Below the pieces are notes generated by a model. It saw nothing but the letters and a program-made list of their open reading frames with translations. It had not been told where the DNA came from and ran no database searches. Below, one piece after another: positions 40,538-47,221 of a DNA stretch of 49,590 bases. This DNA comes from an uncultured bacterium. GTDB taxonomy: Bacteria; Verrucomicrobiota; Kiritimatiellia; RFP12; UBA1067. The DNA is taken from NCBI GenBank assembly GCA_902802945.1, contig CADCOC010000044.1:1-49590 (forward strand), in the 5' to 3' direction. The first letter of the stretch is position 1; each line of letters starts with the position of its first letter. The translations under genes and the position numbers were made by a program.

Positions 40538-43288
40538 CTACCAATCGACGCCCATGAGCATGAACTCGCAGCCGGCCTTCATGTGGATGGCCGTCATCCA
40601 GAGCATCTCCCAGCTGTCGCGGTACACGCCGCGGAACTTCGCCGCGTCGCTGTCGCGCGGGGGATGCCGGTGGTCGTCGAGGAGGTTGCCGAAATTCGTC
40701 AGCTGGATGTTCTCGCCCGACGCGCCCTCCTCGTCGAGCAGCTGGCAGCCGCTCGCGAACCGGAGCTTCGCGAGGTCCTGCAGACGCCGGTCCTTCCAGT
40801 AAACGCCCATGCGCCATGTCGCCGGCGCCTCGATCGCGCCCAGGCAGTCCATGCACTGGTTCTGCGGCGACACCATCATCCAGCCGGTTGCCCGGAAGGC
40901 GTGGTTGAAGAGGTCGCTGCCCTCCGGCGTCGGGATGTCCCAGGACACCATGTAGGTGAGCGACATGTCAAGCGCGTGGCGGACGCACCGTTCCCACTTG
41001 GCCGCCGCATCCCTGTCGCCGCGCTTGACCGCGCTGCGGAACAGCGCCTCGAAGCCCATGAACGCCGACTGGCAGCTTTCGCCGTCCTCACAGCGGGCGT
41101 CGAGCGTCGCGCCCCAGTAAACGGAGTCGTAGGAAATGAACCGCCTGGCGAGCGCGTCGGCGATCCGTTCCGCCGCCGCCAGCATCCGCGGATCGCCGAA
41201 CACCTCACTGCCCATCACGAGCGGCGGCACGAGATAGCCGTCGCCCGCGTTGCGCGGCCCGCGCCAGTTCTCGCCCGTCACGTGGCCCGCCAGCGCCGTG
41301 AGCGATTTCTTCACGAAGGCCTTCCACTTCGCGTTGTCGAGTCCAGACTCCGGATGCGCGTCGGCGAAGATCACCGCCTGCATCACGGTGTCGAGCGTCA
41401 TGGCGCAATTGACGATCGAACCGACCCCGTGTCCCTTCTTGGGCATTTGCCCTCCAAAGACATACCGCACGGAGAAACGTCCGTCGGGCATGATCGTGTC
41501 CGTAAACGCATCGGCAATCGCGTCAAGGGAACGCTGCGCCTTCACGCGGTCGTCCGGCGTCACCCCCAGCACCGCCAGGCCGAAGCTGCACGCCTCCGAC
41601 TGGTCCACCCAGCCCAGTCCGAAGGAGTTGTGGTAGAAGTCGACCGGCTGACGGTACACCATGTTCGGACGCGGCTTGCAGAACGTGGTGAAGCCGCACA
41701 TCCCGTTCGTCGGGTCCTCCCTCCAGCGCGTCAGCGAGTAGTTGCGCTTCGCCGCCATGATCCGCTTGAGCGGCGCCTCGCGCACCAGCGCGCGCTCGGG
41801 CTGGAAGACGTCGAGCGACTTGCGCATCGCCTGCTGGAACCCGAATGCGTCCTTCGTGGCCGTGCCGGTCTGGATCCAGAACAGCTTCTCGATCGGCTTC
41901 TCCGGCTGGAGGGTGATGTACGCCTCGTCGTATTTCGTCCAGCCGCCGTCGAACGGAATGCCCTTCACCGTCGAGCGGCGTCCGTTGAAGCCGACCGGAC
42001 CCGACATCATCACGATGTCCGCGCCGTCCTCCCCCGCCTCCACGCCGGCGCTCCACCACTGGTCGGAATGCACCGCGCCCTTGACCGGCGACGGCCAGAC
42101 GTGCAGCGCCGCGAACTCACCGGTCGCGGCGTTTTCCAGCAGCGAGAACGGCATCGGAAGCCGATGCTCCTCGAAGATGCCGAACTCGCCCTTCACGCCG
42201 AAGTACACGGGAACGCGTCCATCCTTGATCCCGCGGTTGGACGGATTGCCGTACAGGAGGACGCCGGGCAGGAACGGCTTGAGCGCCTTGGGATCGCCCT
42301 TCATCCGGTAGCGGACGGAAAGCGTGACCTTTTCGAGCGGCTTCGCGCCATGCCACACCCAGCGACGCACCACACGCTCAAAGCCGTCGCCCGCGGGCGT
42401 GCGGACGTCGGTGACCGTGAGCCCCGGCACGTCGCGGACCCATTCCTTTACCCAGCCGTTCTCCCAGCCGAGGCCGATTTCCGCCGGGAGAAGTCCGACG
42501 TCAGCGGAAGCGGTCTTCCCCAGCGCCGCCGCCCCGACGACGAGGATCAGCTTGCCGTCCTCTTCCTTGAGCGAACGGACGCGTCCCGTCGCGCGCCGCG
42601 CCAGCGCCGCGCCGTCCTTCAGTTCCGCGTCGCCGTCCGCCGGCGCATAGACGATCGTATCGCCGTCTGCGGCATGGATCATCGCCGTCAGGAGATCGGG
42701 ATACTTCGCGTCGCCGATCGAAGCATCGAGACGTTGAAGGACGACGTTTTCGATTGCGATGTCCTTCTCGGCGTCGCGGGCGGGACTGAAGAATTTGAAC
42801 AACACGTTTTCCTGCTTCTCGGAAAGCGAGAAGTCCGTAGAGAAGCGACGCATTGTCGCATCGGACTCCACCTCGCCCAGCTTCTTCGTCCCCAGCCAGA
42901 TCTGCGTGTTGCCGGGATAGTTCGGGCGCGCCACGTAGTTGAAGCTCAGACGGTAGTCGCCCGGCGGCAAAACGGGAATGACCTGCGAGACGGCCGCATC
43001 CTTCCATGGCTGCAGGAACATGGCGTACCTGCCCACGGAAAACTTCTCCGCCACCCACACGCCATCGGACTTGGCAATGCCGGAAAGCCCTTCAAACTTC
43101 CACCCCGGACAGGAGAACCCCTTGCTGTCCCAGTACCCGCCCCACTTATGCTGCGTCGCCGAACCTTCGAACGTACCGTTCCGAATGAGATTCGCCCCCG
43201 CAAAAACCTGCGTCGATACGGTCGCTACCACAAGGCAAACGGCCTTGAATTGAAATGATGTTTTTCTCATGGACATATAGCCTTTCAT
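40538..43288 (-). CDS. Large secreted protein with N-terminal carbohydrate-binding-like and C-terminal alpha/alpha-barrel domains
   Basis: A 916-residue protein with a signal peptide (KAVCLVVATVSTQVFAGANL). Residues about 33-190 look like a galactose-binding-type beta-sandwich (NLIRNGTFEG, LPPGDYRLSFNYVARPNY). The middle (about 200-490) is beta-rich. Residues about 500-916 are helical and resemble an alpha/alpha-6 barrel (SFGLGWVDQSEACSFGLAVL, FSVRYVFGGQMPKKGHGVGS, RATGWMMVSPQNQCMDCLGA). No known catalytic motif could be fixed, so it is called only a putative glycan-active protein. ATG at 43288 lies 8 nt after a TATAAT box; the ATG at 43276 has AAAGG 4 nt upstream and is an alternative. A truncated relative of its 3' end lies at 43704-43766. 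Confidence 0.75.
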   Translation of the reverse strand: MKGYMSMRKTSFQFKAVCLVVATVSTQVFAGANLIRNGTFEGSATQHKWGGYWDSKGFSCPGWKFEGLSGIAKSDGVWVAEKFSVGRYAMFLQPWKDAAVSQVIPVLPPGDYRLSFNYVARPNYPGNTQIWLGTKKLGEVESDATMRRFSTDFSLSEKQENVLFKFFSPARDAEKDIAIENVVLQRLDASIGDAKYPDLLTAMIHAADGDTIVYAPADGDAELKDGAALARRATGRVRSLKEEDGKLILVVGAAALGKTASADVGLLPAEIGLGWENGWVKEWVRDVPGLTVTDVRTPAGDGFERVVRRWVWHGAKPLEKVTLSVRYRMKGDPKALKPFLPGVLLYGNPSNRGIKDGRVPVYFGVKGEFGIFEEHRLPMPFSLLENAATGEFAALHVWPSPVKGAVHSDQWWSAGVEAGEDGADIVMMSGPVGFNGRRSTVKGIPFDGGWTKYDEAYITLQPEKPIEKLFWIQTGTATKDAFGFQQAMRKSLDVFQPERALVREAPLKRIMAAKRNYSLTRWREDPTNGMCGFTTFCKPRPNMVYRQPVDFYHNSFGLGWVDQSEACSFGLAVLGVTPDDRVKAQRSLDAIADAFTDTIMPDGRFSVRYVFGGQMPKKGHGVGSIVNCAMTLDTVMQAVIFADAHPESGLDNAKWKAFVKKSLTALAGHVTGENWRGPRNAGDGYLVPPLVMGSEVFGDPRMLAAAERIADALARRFISYDSVYWGATLDARCEDGESCQSAFMGFEALFRSAVKRGDRDAAAKWERCVRHALDMSLTYMVSWDIPTPEGSDLFNHAFRATGWMMVSPQNQCMDCLGAIEAPATWRMGVYWKDRRLQDLAKLRFASGCQLLDEEGASGENIQLTNFGNLLDDHRHPPRDSDAAKFRGVYRDSWEMLWMTAIHMKAGCEFMLMGVDW

Positions 43289-43296
43289 GTGCGGTT

Positions 43297-43326
43297 ATTA
43301 TATCAAACCCCGATGTAACCCGGCAA
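43297..43326 (-). promoter_or_regulatory. Promoter of the 916-residue protein gene
   Basis: TTGCCG (43321-43326), 18-nt spacer, TATAAT (43297-43302) preceded by TGA, 8 nt before the ATG at 43288. Confidence 0.7.
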
Positions 43327-43356
43327 CAGAGAATTGCAATCCAGGACGCAAGCGAG

Positions 43357-43467
43357 TTAGGGGGCAACTAAACCCGTTTTTCCAATTTAGTTGAACCATA
43401 AGTCAGCGAATCGGGGCACTTTAGGGTCAACTAAACTTGATTTTCCGTTTTAGTTGCACCCAAAGTC
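43357..43467. repeat. Two tandem hairpin-bearing repeats
   Basis: Two related units of about 47 nt (43357-43404 and 43421-43467), centred 63 nt apart. Each contains CAACTAAA, a 13-nt loop and TTTAGTTG (stems 43365-43372/43386-43393 and 43428-43435/43449-43456), preceded by TTAGGG and followed by CC..AAGTC. Both loops contain TTTTCC. They lie upstream of the promoter at 43297-43326 and could be protein-binding sites or small mobile repeats. Confidence 0.8.
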
Positions 43468-43579
43468 TTGTCCGATTTAGATCCCAAGCAAGTCCTTGAA
43501 CCTGATGATCGCGTAAAAGAATCCGTCGTCCTCCACTGGAGGCAAGTTGCTCAATCTGATCTTGTCGTCCAACGAGCAT
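43427..43579 (-). CDS. Short ORF, possibly the remnant start of an ATPase gene
   Basis: A 50-codon frame starting MLVGRQDQIEQLASSGGRRI. The VGRQDQIEQL start recalls the entrance of AAA ATPases of gut bacteria, but no Walker motif follows and the frame ends inside the second hairpin repeat. AAGGAAAG is about 10 nt upstream. Either a decayed 5' end or chance. Confidence 0.2.
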   Translation of the reverse strand: MLVGRQDQIEQLASSGGRRILLRDHQVQGLAWDLNRTRLWVQLKRKIKFS

Positions 43580-43646
43580 GAAAGACAACTTTCCTTAAAA
43601 AGATGTCAATATGGTGGTGTTTTTCGCACATCTAGTCAAACAGAAA

Positions 43647-43683
43647 AGTTCACCTATTTCCCATTTCCTAGAATAGGTGAACT
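43647..43683. repeat. Third hairpin of the same geometry
   Basis: AGTTCACCTATT (43647-43658) and AATAGGTGAACT (43672-43683) form a perfect 12-bp stem with a 13-nt loop containing TTTCC. The stem sequence differs from the two tandem repeats, but loop size and loop motif are the same. Confidence 0.75.
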
Positions 43684-43703
43684 CCAACTATTGCCTTTGC
43701 TTG

Positions 43704-43766
43704 CTACCGATCGTCGCCCATGAGCATGAATTCGCAGCCGGAAGCGCTGACGTGGGCCGCAAAACA
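43704..43766 (-). pseudogene. 3' remnant of a second copy of the 916-residue protein gene
   Basis: Minus-strand reading gives AAHVSASGCEFMLMGDDR and a stop, matching the C-terminus TAIHMKAGCEFMLMGVDW and stop of the intact gene at 40538. The DNA is also nearly identical around GCCCATGAGCATGAA on the plus strand. Above it (43770-43990) other frames hold coding-like debris (for example MDAMKKVADARRRLAAIEEG and RAVQFATVEVTADFVEAP) that does not join it, so the region is a patchwork of gene ends. Confidence 0.65.
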
Positions 43767-44058
43767 CCGGTCAGCGCCTCCTCGTCGCCTTCCTCTATCG
43801 CGGCGAGACGCCGGCGGGCGTCGGCGACCTTCTTCATCGCGTCCATCGCCCTTGCGGTCGCGTCCGCCTGGCCGAGCGACTTACGGAGCTTCGACGAAGT
43901 CCGCCGTCACCTCGACGGTGGCAAACTGGACGGCACGGAGCTCGCGCCCGTCAGGGGGTTATTGTGTCTCGCTGCGAAGAGCGGATTACCGGCGCACTGT
44001 AGAGAGCAGCGGCAGTAGATGTTTCATGCATATCGCTAATGTCGCCAAGGGCATTCCA
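43767..44058. other. Gene-debris region without an intact gene
   Basis: About 290 nt with GC-rich coding-like fragments in two minus-strand frames, one ending in FATVEVTADFVEAP and a stop, the other running on through an Ala/Arg/Glu-rich helix. No start site, no complete domain. It is probably left from deleted genes. Confidence 0.45.
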
Positions 44059-44733
44059 TTATTTGCCACTACCATACCATCCAAAGACGGGTGTCAGCCA
44101 ATCTCCATTATAATTGAGCGCTCCGATTTTCAACCCCCTGCCAAAATTGAAAACTCCGATTTGACCGCTATTACCAAAGTTGAAAATACCTATCTGGCAC
44201 CTAGCTCCGCCAAGATTCAAGACACCGATTTGCATTCCGGCATGGTCAGTGAGATTGATGAGCCCCATTTGAATGGCGGACGAGGATGTTGTATAACAAG
44301 AGGCACCAGCGTCATTCATGAACCCATTTACGTTGAGACCATTCACCAATCCAATCTGCGCGAGATAATCGCCGTCGTCGCACCATGTCAACAATCCAAC
44401 TTGAAAACCTGCGCCACGCTCTGCAAACATCGTCGCGCCAAATTGCAACCCGTACATATCGTTTTGCACATAGGCATTAAGCAATGCAACCTGCACACCA
44501 TATAATGACTTGTATTCACTCTTACCGAATGACACACCGCATCCGGCAACGCTATTCCTTGACACTGTTGTGAACGAAAGATCAATGGCGAACGCATCGC
44601 TTCCATTCGCAGGGAATGCCCATTCAGGGGAAATGGCGACGCCTGGATAAGTCTGTACCTCCGTACAGTTGGCATTCATATGCATTGCAAACACGATGCT
44701 GAATACACAAGCAAAATGTATTGTCGTTCGCAT
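44059..44733 (-). CDS. Secreted surface-repeat protein, LA_2272-like
   Basis: A 224-residue protein; the ATG at 44733 with AAAGGTGG upstream gives a signal peptide (MRTTIHFACVFSIVFAMHMN). The C-terminal half is built of short repeats of the type QIGLxNxxxxxxG: AQIGLVNGLNVNGF, IQMGLINLTDHAGM, QIGVLNLGGARC, QIGIFNFGNSG, QIGVFNFGRGL, KIGALNYNGDW. This is the pattern of LA_2272-type surface repeat proteins, which are predicted beta-solenoid or outer-membrane-associated proteins of unknown role. The frame continues to 44850, but that part overlaps the 3' end of a decayed neighbour. It is downstream of the duplicated cassette and probably cotranscribed with it. Confidence 0.75.
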   Translation of the reverse strand: MRTTIHFACVFSIVFAMHMNANCTEVQTYPGVAISPEWAFPANGSDAFAIDLSFTTVSRNSVAGCGVSFGKSEYKSLYGVQVALLNAYVQNDMYGLQFGATMFAERGAGFQVGLLTWCDDGDYLAQIGLVNGLNVNGFMNDAGASCYTTSSSAIQMGLINLTDHAGMQIGVLNLGGARCQIGIFNFGNSGQIGVFNFGRGLKIGALNYNGDWLTPVFGWYGSGK

Positions 44734-44755
44734 CGCAGACCACCTTTCTCTATAC

Positions 44756-45076
44756 TCACTTCGGCTCAAGATTGACATCGTTGGGGGTGGGGTTGAAAAC
44801 ATAAGACATACGTAACAAAGCAACTCCGCGCCTGCTGGGGCCAACTTCAAAACGCCTTATGCAACCATAGTTCGCCGCTTTAATTTCCCCATTCTCATCA
44901 ACAATAGTGCGAGTGCGAGTCACTAATGAAGCCCCTTTTGCGAAGGGGATTTTTGTCGTGTGCGGGTCACCATTTCGATCAACGATACGAATGGCAGACT
45001 CTGTGTATGTGGAATCAAGGGGCGCCGAGTATATGTATGGGAATGTACTTTCACATACATTCTTAACATAGTGTCC
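44756..45076 (-). pseudogene. C-terminal fragment of a third copy of the Ig-like secreted protein family
   Basis: In the frame shifted from the gene ending at 44923, codons read GGHYVKNVCESTFPYIYS, YTESAIRIVDRNGD, VTRTRTIVDENGEIKAANYG and finally MSYVFNPTPNDVNLEPK with a stop. These match HTESAI and MRTRVEKNAKGEIIKAHY of the gene at 44923-45951, and YYLNPTPNDRNLEWD of the gene at 46142. So this is the true family C-terminus, joined out of frame to the preceding copy. Confidence 0.75.
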
Positions 45077-45951
45077 GCCTGTTCGTATATCTGTGAAACG
45101 AATTTCCGTCCGTCGATACTTACAGCGCCAAGCATTACTGAATAATGCGCCTTTATGATCTCACCCTTGGCATTCTTCTCAACGCGAGTACGCATGACAA
45201 TGTACTCGTCCTCTTTGACAATCGCGGATTCCGTGTGCTTCGGATTTCCGGGCCATGGGAAACGGCGTAACGGAAAATAGGTCTGATAAACTCCGTTTGT
45301 ATCGGCCTCGTAGTCGGTCTCAAAATCCGAGGTCGTCTTGACCTTCTTGCGGATATAGGCACCGTTCCCATCTCCGCGAAACACGATACCGCAACTTGCC
45401 GTTCTTTGGCCGTTGGTTGTCGTCTCTTCGCGCTGTACGTAGAAGTCAGCCACCTTACCATCACCATATGGTGTAACCCAATCATACATAAGAAGGTCAA
45501 AACCAAACTCGCCACTTTCCTTTGGAAGTTTTTGATCGAGACTCGATTTCACATAACAGAGGGTAGTTGGATTTCTCTTTTTTCTCAAAGTGAATTCGTA
45601 TGACTTGCTGTGTTCTGATAGTATTACCTGAGAGTAGTCAGAATCACTTGACGCAAAACGCTGATTGTCATCCCTTTCCGCGTAATATCCATCCGCCGAT
45701 GCAACGCCTTTGATATAGCCAGATACGCTCGTGTAGCGGAATCGCGCATTACCCAAAGCATCAGTATGTTCGTCTAATATTCGATATTTTGCGGAGCCTC
45801 TGAAACGGTCCACGTTGCTTTTATGAGTATAAACCTGCACCAGCGCGTTTGTAACTGGCTCGTTGTATTCATCTACAACATGGACATTCACATTGACCAC
45901 ATTGCCTACGAATGGCAACCCTGAAAGGATCATTGTAGCGATTTCATTCAT
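44923..45951 (-). CDS. Ig-like secreted-protein family member, 3' end replaced (likely recombinant pseudogene)
   Basis: A 342-codon frame. The N-terminal part is a carboxypeptidase-regulatory-like Ig fold (VNVHVVDEYNEPVTNALVQV, DALGNARFRYTSVSGY). The second part shares FGFDLLMYDWVTPYGDGKVA with FAYDLVKGSLLPPFGHGEVA of the gene at 46142, so they are paralogues. The last 45 residues (YTRRPLIPHTQSLPFVSLIE and on) have no family likeness: they are an out-of-frame reading of a third paralogue (44756-45076). The signal peptide is poor. Starts by a 4-nt ATGA overlap with the preceding short ORF. Function unknown. Confidence 0.6.
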   Translation of the reverse strand: MNEIATMILSGLPFVGNVVNVNVHVVDEYNEPVTNALVQVYTHKSNVDRFRGSAKYRILDEHTDALGNARFRYTSVSGYIKGVASADGYYAERDDNQRFASSDSDYSQVILSEHSKSYEFTLRKKRNPTTLCYVKSSLDQKLPKESGEFGFDLLMYDWVTPYGDGKVADFYVQREETTTNGQRTASCGIVFRGDGNGAYIRKKVKTTSDFETDYEADTNGVYQTYFPLRRFPWPGNPKHTESAIVKEDEYIVMRTRVEKNAKGEIIKAHYSVMLGAVSIDGRKFVSQIYEQADTMLRMYVKVHSHTYTRRPLIPHTQSLPFVSLIEMVTRTRQKSPSQKGLH

Positions 45952-46145
45952 TGTTCTGGCTCCTTTGGGATTCTTGATACGATGTTTTCATAAAACTCAT
46001 GTATGCACATATAGGGCGCGGGAATCGCGTCGGCGAGTAGCTGCGACCGCAGCGCGTACGACATCTGCAGCATCACATTGGTCGTATGCAACGCAGAATC
46101 TTCGAACGGCTGGAAGAACGGCAATACGCGAAGGTCGTTCGTCAT
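45948..46145 (-). pseudogene. Short ORF: 3' remnant of a second copy of the large alpha/beta-hydrolase protein
   Basis: A 65-codon frame. FFQPFEDSALHTTN and RSQLLADAIPAP match LFTPFRSEAENMHSTN and RAKFLADAIPAT near the C-terminus of the large protein at 47214. It overlaps the upstream stop (46142) and the downstream start (45951) by 4 nt each (ATGA), so it is still in a translatable chain. Either a decayed copy that retains coupling signals or a reused short peptide. Confidence 0.6.
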
Positions 46146-47221
46146 GGCAGTAACATAGGATTGTGGTTGACAATCCTCTCCAGATTTCCGGGTCTTGGAC
46201 AGAGATTATGCTTCATGTCCCATTCGAGATTTCGGTCGTTAGGTGTTGGATTGAGGTAATAGAGAAAAACAACACCCCCTATTTTTTTTGTCCAACGGTC
46301 AGTTCCGTCAAGAAGGAACTTAGGGTCGCCGTATATCTTACCATAAAGCGAACTTTCTACTTTCTCATCCTTATCACGCACCGTCCGTATACGGAAACAA
46401 AAACATCTGTTATTGTCAAGTCCTTCTCTGTGCTGAAGGTCATAAGACATCGCCTCTGAAAACGTCACTGCTCGTTCATATCCGTTTTCGGGTGCGGTGC
46501 GGATTCGTAAGAAGGCTTGTCTCTCTGGCAGTTGTGACACCAATATGCCATTTGATTCGTCGCCTTGAAATGTCGCCTTAACTATGTTTTTATAGCGAGG
46601 TGCTCTGAAGTCCCGACCATTGAATCCTTCGCCAAGAAATTCCTGCGGAGGACATGTGAATACAATGTCAGCAACTTCGCCATGACCGAATGGCGGCAAG
46701 AGAGAACCTTTAACTAAATCGTATGCAAATGTGTTTCCGTTTTTTGCAATGGCATCGCTCCCGATTTTCCAGCCAGCACACTTGACAAATAGCGGTATAG
46801 GATGTCCTACCCGTTGAAGTGCGGCAGTTATGACAAGGTCGGTGGGCTGCCAATGCATCATTGGTAGTAATGGTTTTGGAGAGAAATCGTGACGAATGGA
46901 AAAAGAATTTGGATAGTATCCCTTGGGTGGATGATGGATGTTTACCCCAGTTTTGCCCGTGTTTGTTTCACCTTTTACATGGCAAATTCCGTATTGGTCT
47001 GTTACTTGCCTGTCCTCAAAAGTCGGTGCCGATTCAGTCCATGCTTTCCAGCCATTCCTATTGGCAAACCAACCAACAACATCAACACCCTTTATGGGGT
47101 CTCCGTTGTCAGCATCCACTACAAGGATGTCAAATCCTGCAATTGCTGCTCCAAGGTGATGAGCCGCAAAGAATAATACCGCGATAAGAAACTTATGACT
47201 CAGAATTCTATTGCTATTCAT
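46142..47221 (-). CDS. Secreted Ig-like (carboxypeptidase-regulatory-like) protein, partner of the large hydrolase
   Basis: A 359-residue protein; the start at 47221 is chosen because AAGGAG lies 7 nt upstream and the signal peptide begins there (NRILSHKFLIAVLFFAAHHL). Residues about 27-110 look like an Ig/prealbumin-like fold (FDILVVDADNGDPIKGVDVV, DQYGICHVKG). The rest is a beta-rich domain ending in FLYYLNPTPNDRNLEWD that is shared with the two copies downstream. No catalytic motif is seen. The ATG overlaps the stop of the large hydrolase gene by 8 nt, so the two are translationally coupled. The name cannot be given; a role as secreted partner is inferred. Confidence 0.7.
   Translation of the reverse strand: MNSNRILSHKFLIAVLFFAAHHLGAAIAGFDILVVDADNGDPIKGVDVVGWFANRNGWKAWTESAPTFEDRQVTDQYGICHVKGETNTGKTGVNIHHPPKGYYPNSFSIRHDFSPKPLLPMMHWQPTDLVITAALQRVGHPIPLFVKCAGWKIGSDAIAKNGNTFAYDLVKGSLLPPFGHGEVADIVFTCPPQEFLGEGFNGRDFRAPRYKNIVKATFQGDESNGILVSQLPERQAFLRIRTAPENGYERAVTFSEAMSYDLQHREGLDNNRCFCFRIRTVRDKDEKVESSLYGKIYGDPKFLLDGTDRWTKKIGGVVFLYYLNPTPNDRNLEWDMKHNLCPRPGNLERIVNHNPMLLP

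Noticed and set aside
40583..43258. An 891-codon plus-strand frame opposite the 916-residue gene
   Set aside because: Extreme Arg/His/Val/Glu bias and antisense to a gene with signal peptide and promoter; typical of a high-GC antisense frame.
43357..43467. The two tandem repeats as a small CRISPR array
   Set aside because: Only two units, the unit is itself nearly all inverted repeat, the gap is 16 nt, and no cas genes are present.
43720..44505. A 261-codon plus-strand frame
   Set aside because: It runs through gene debris and antisense to the surface-repeat gene; no start signal and mixed composition along its length.
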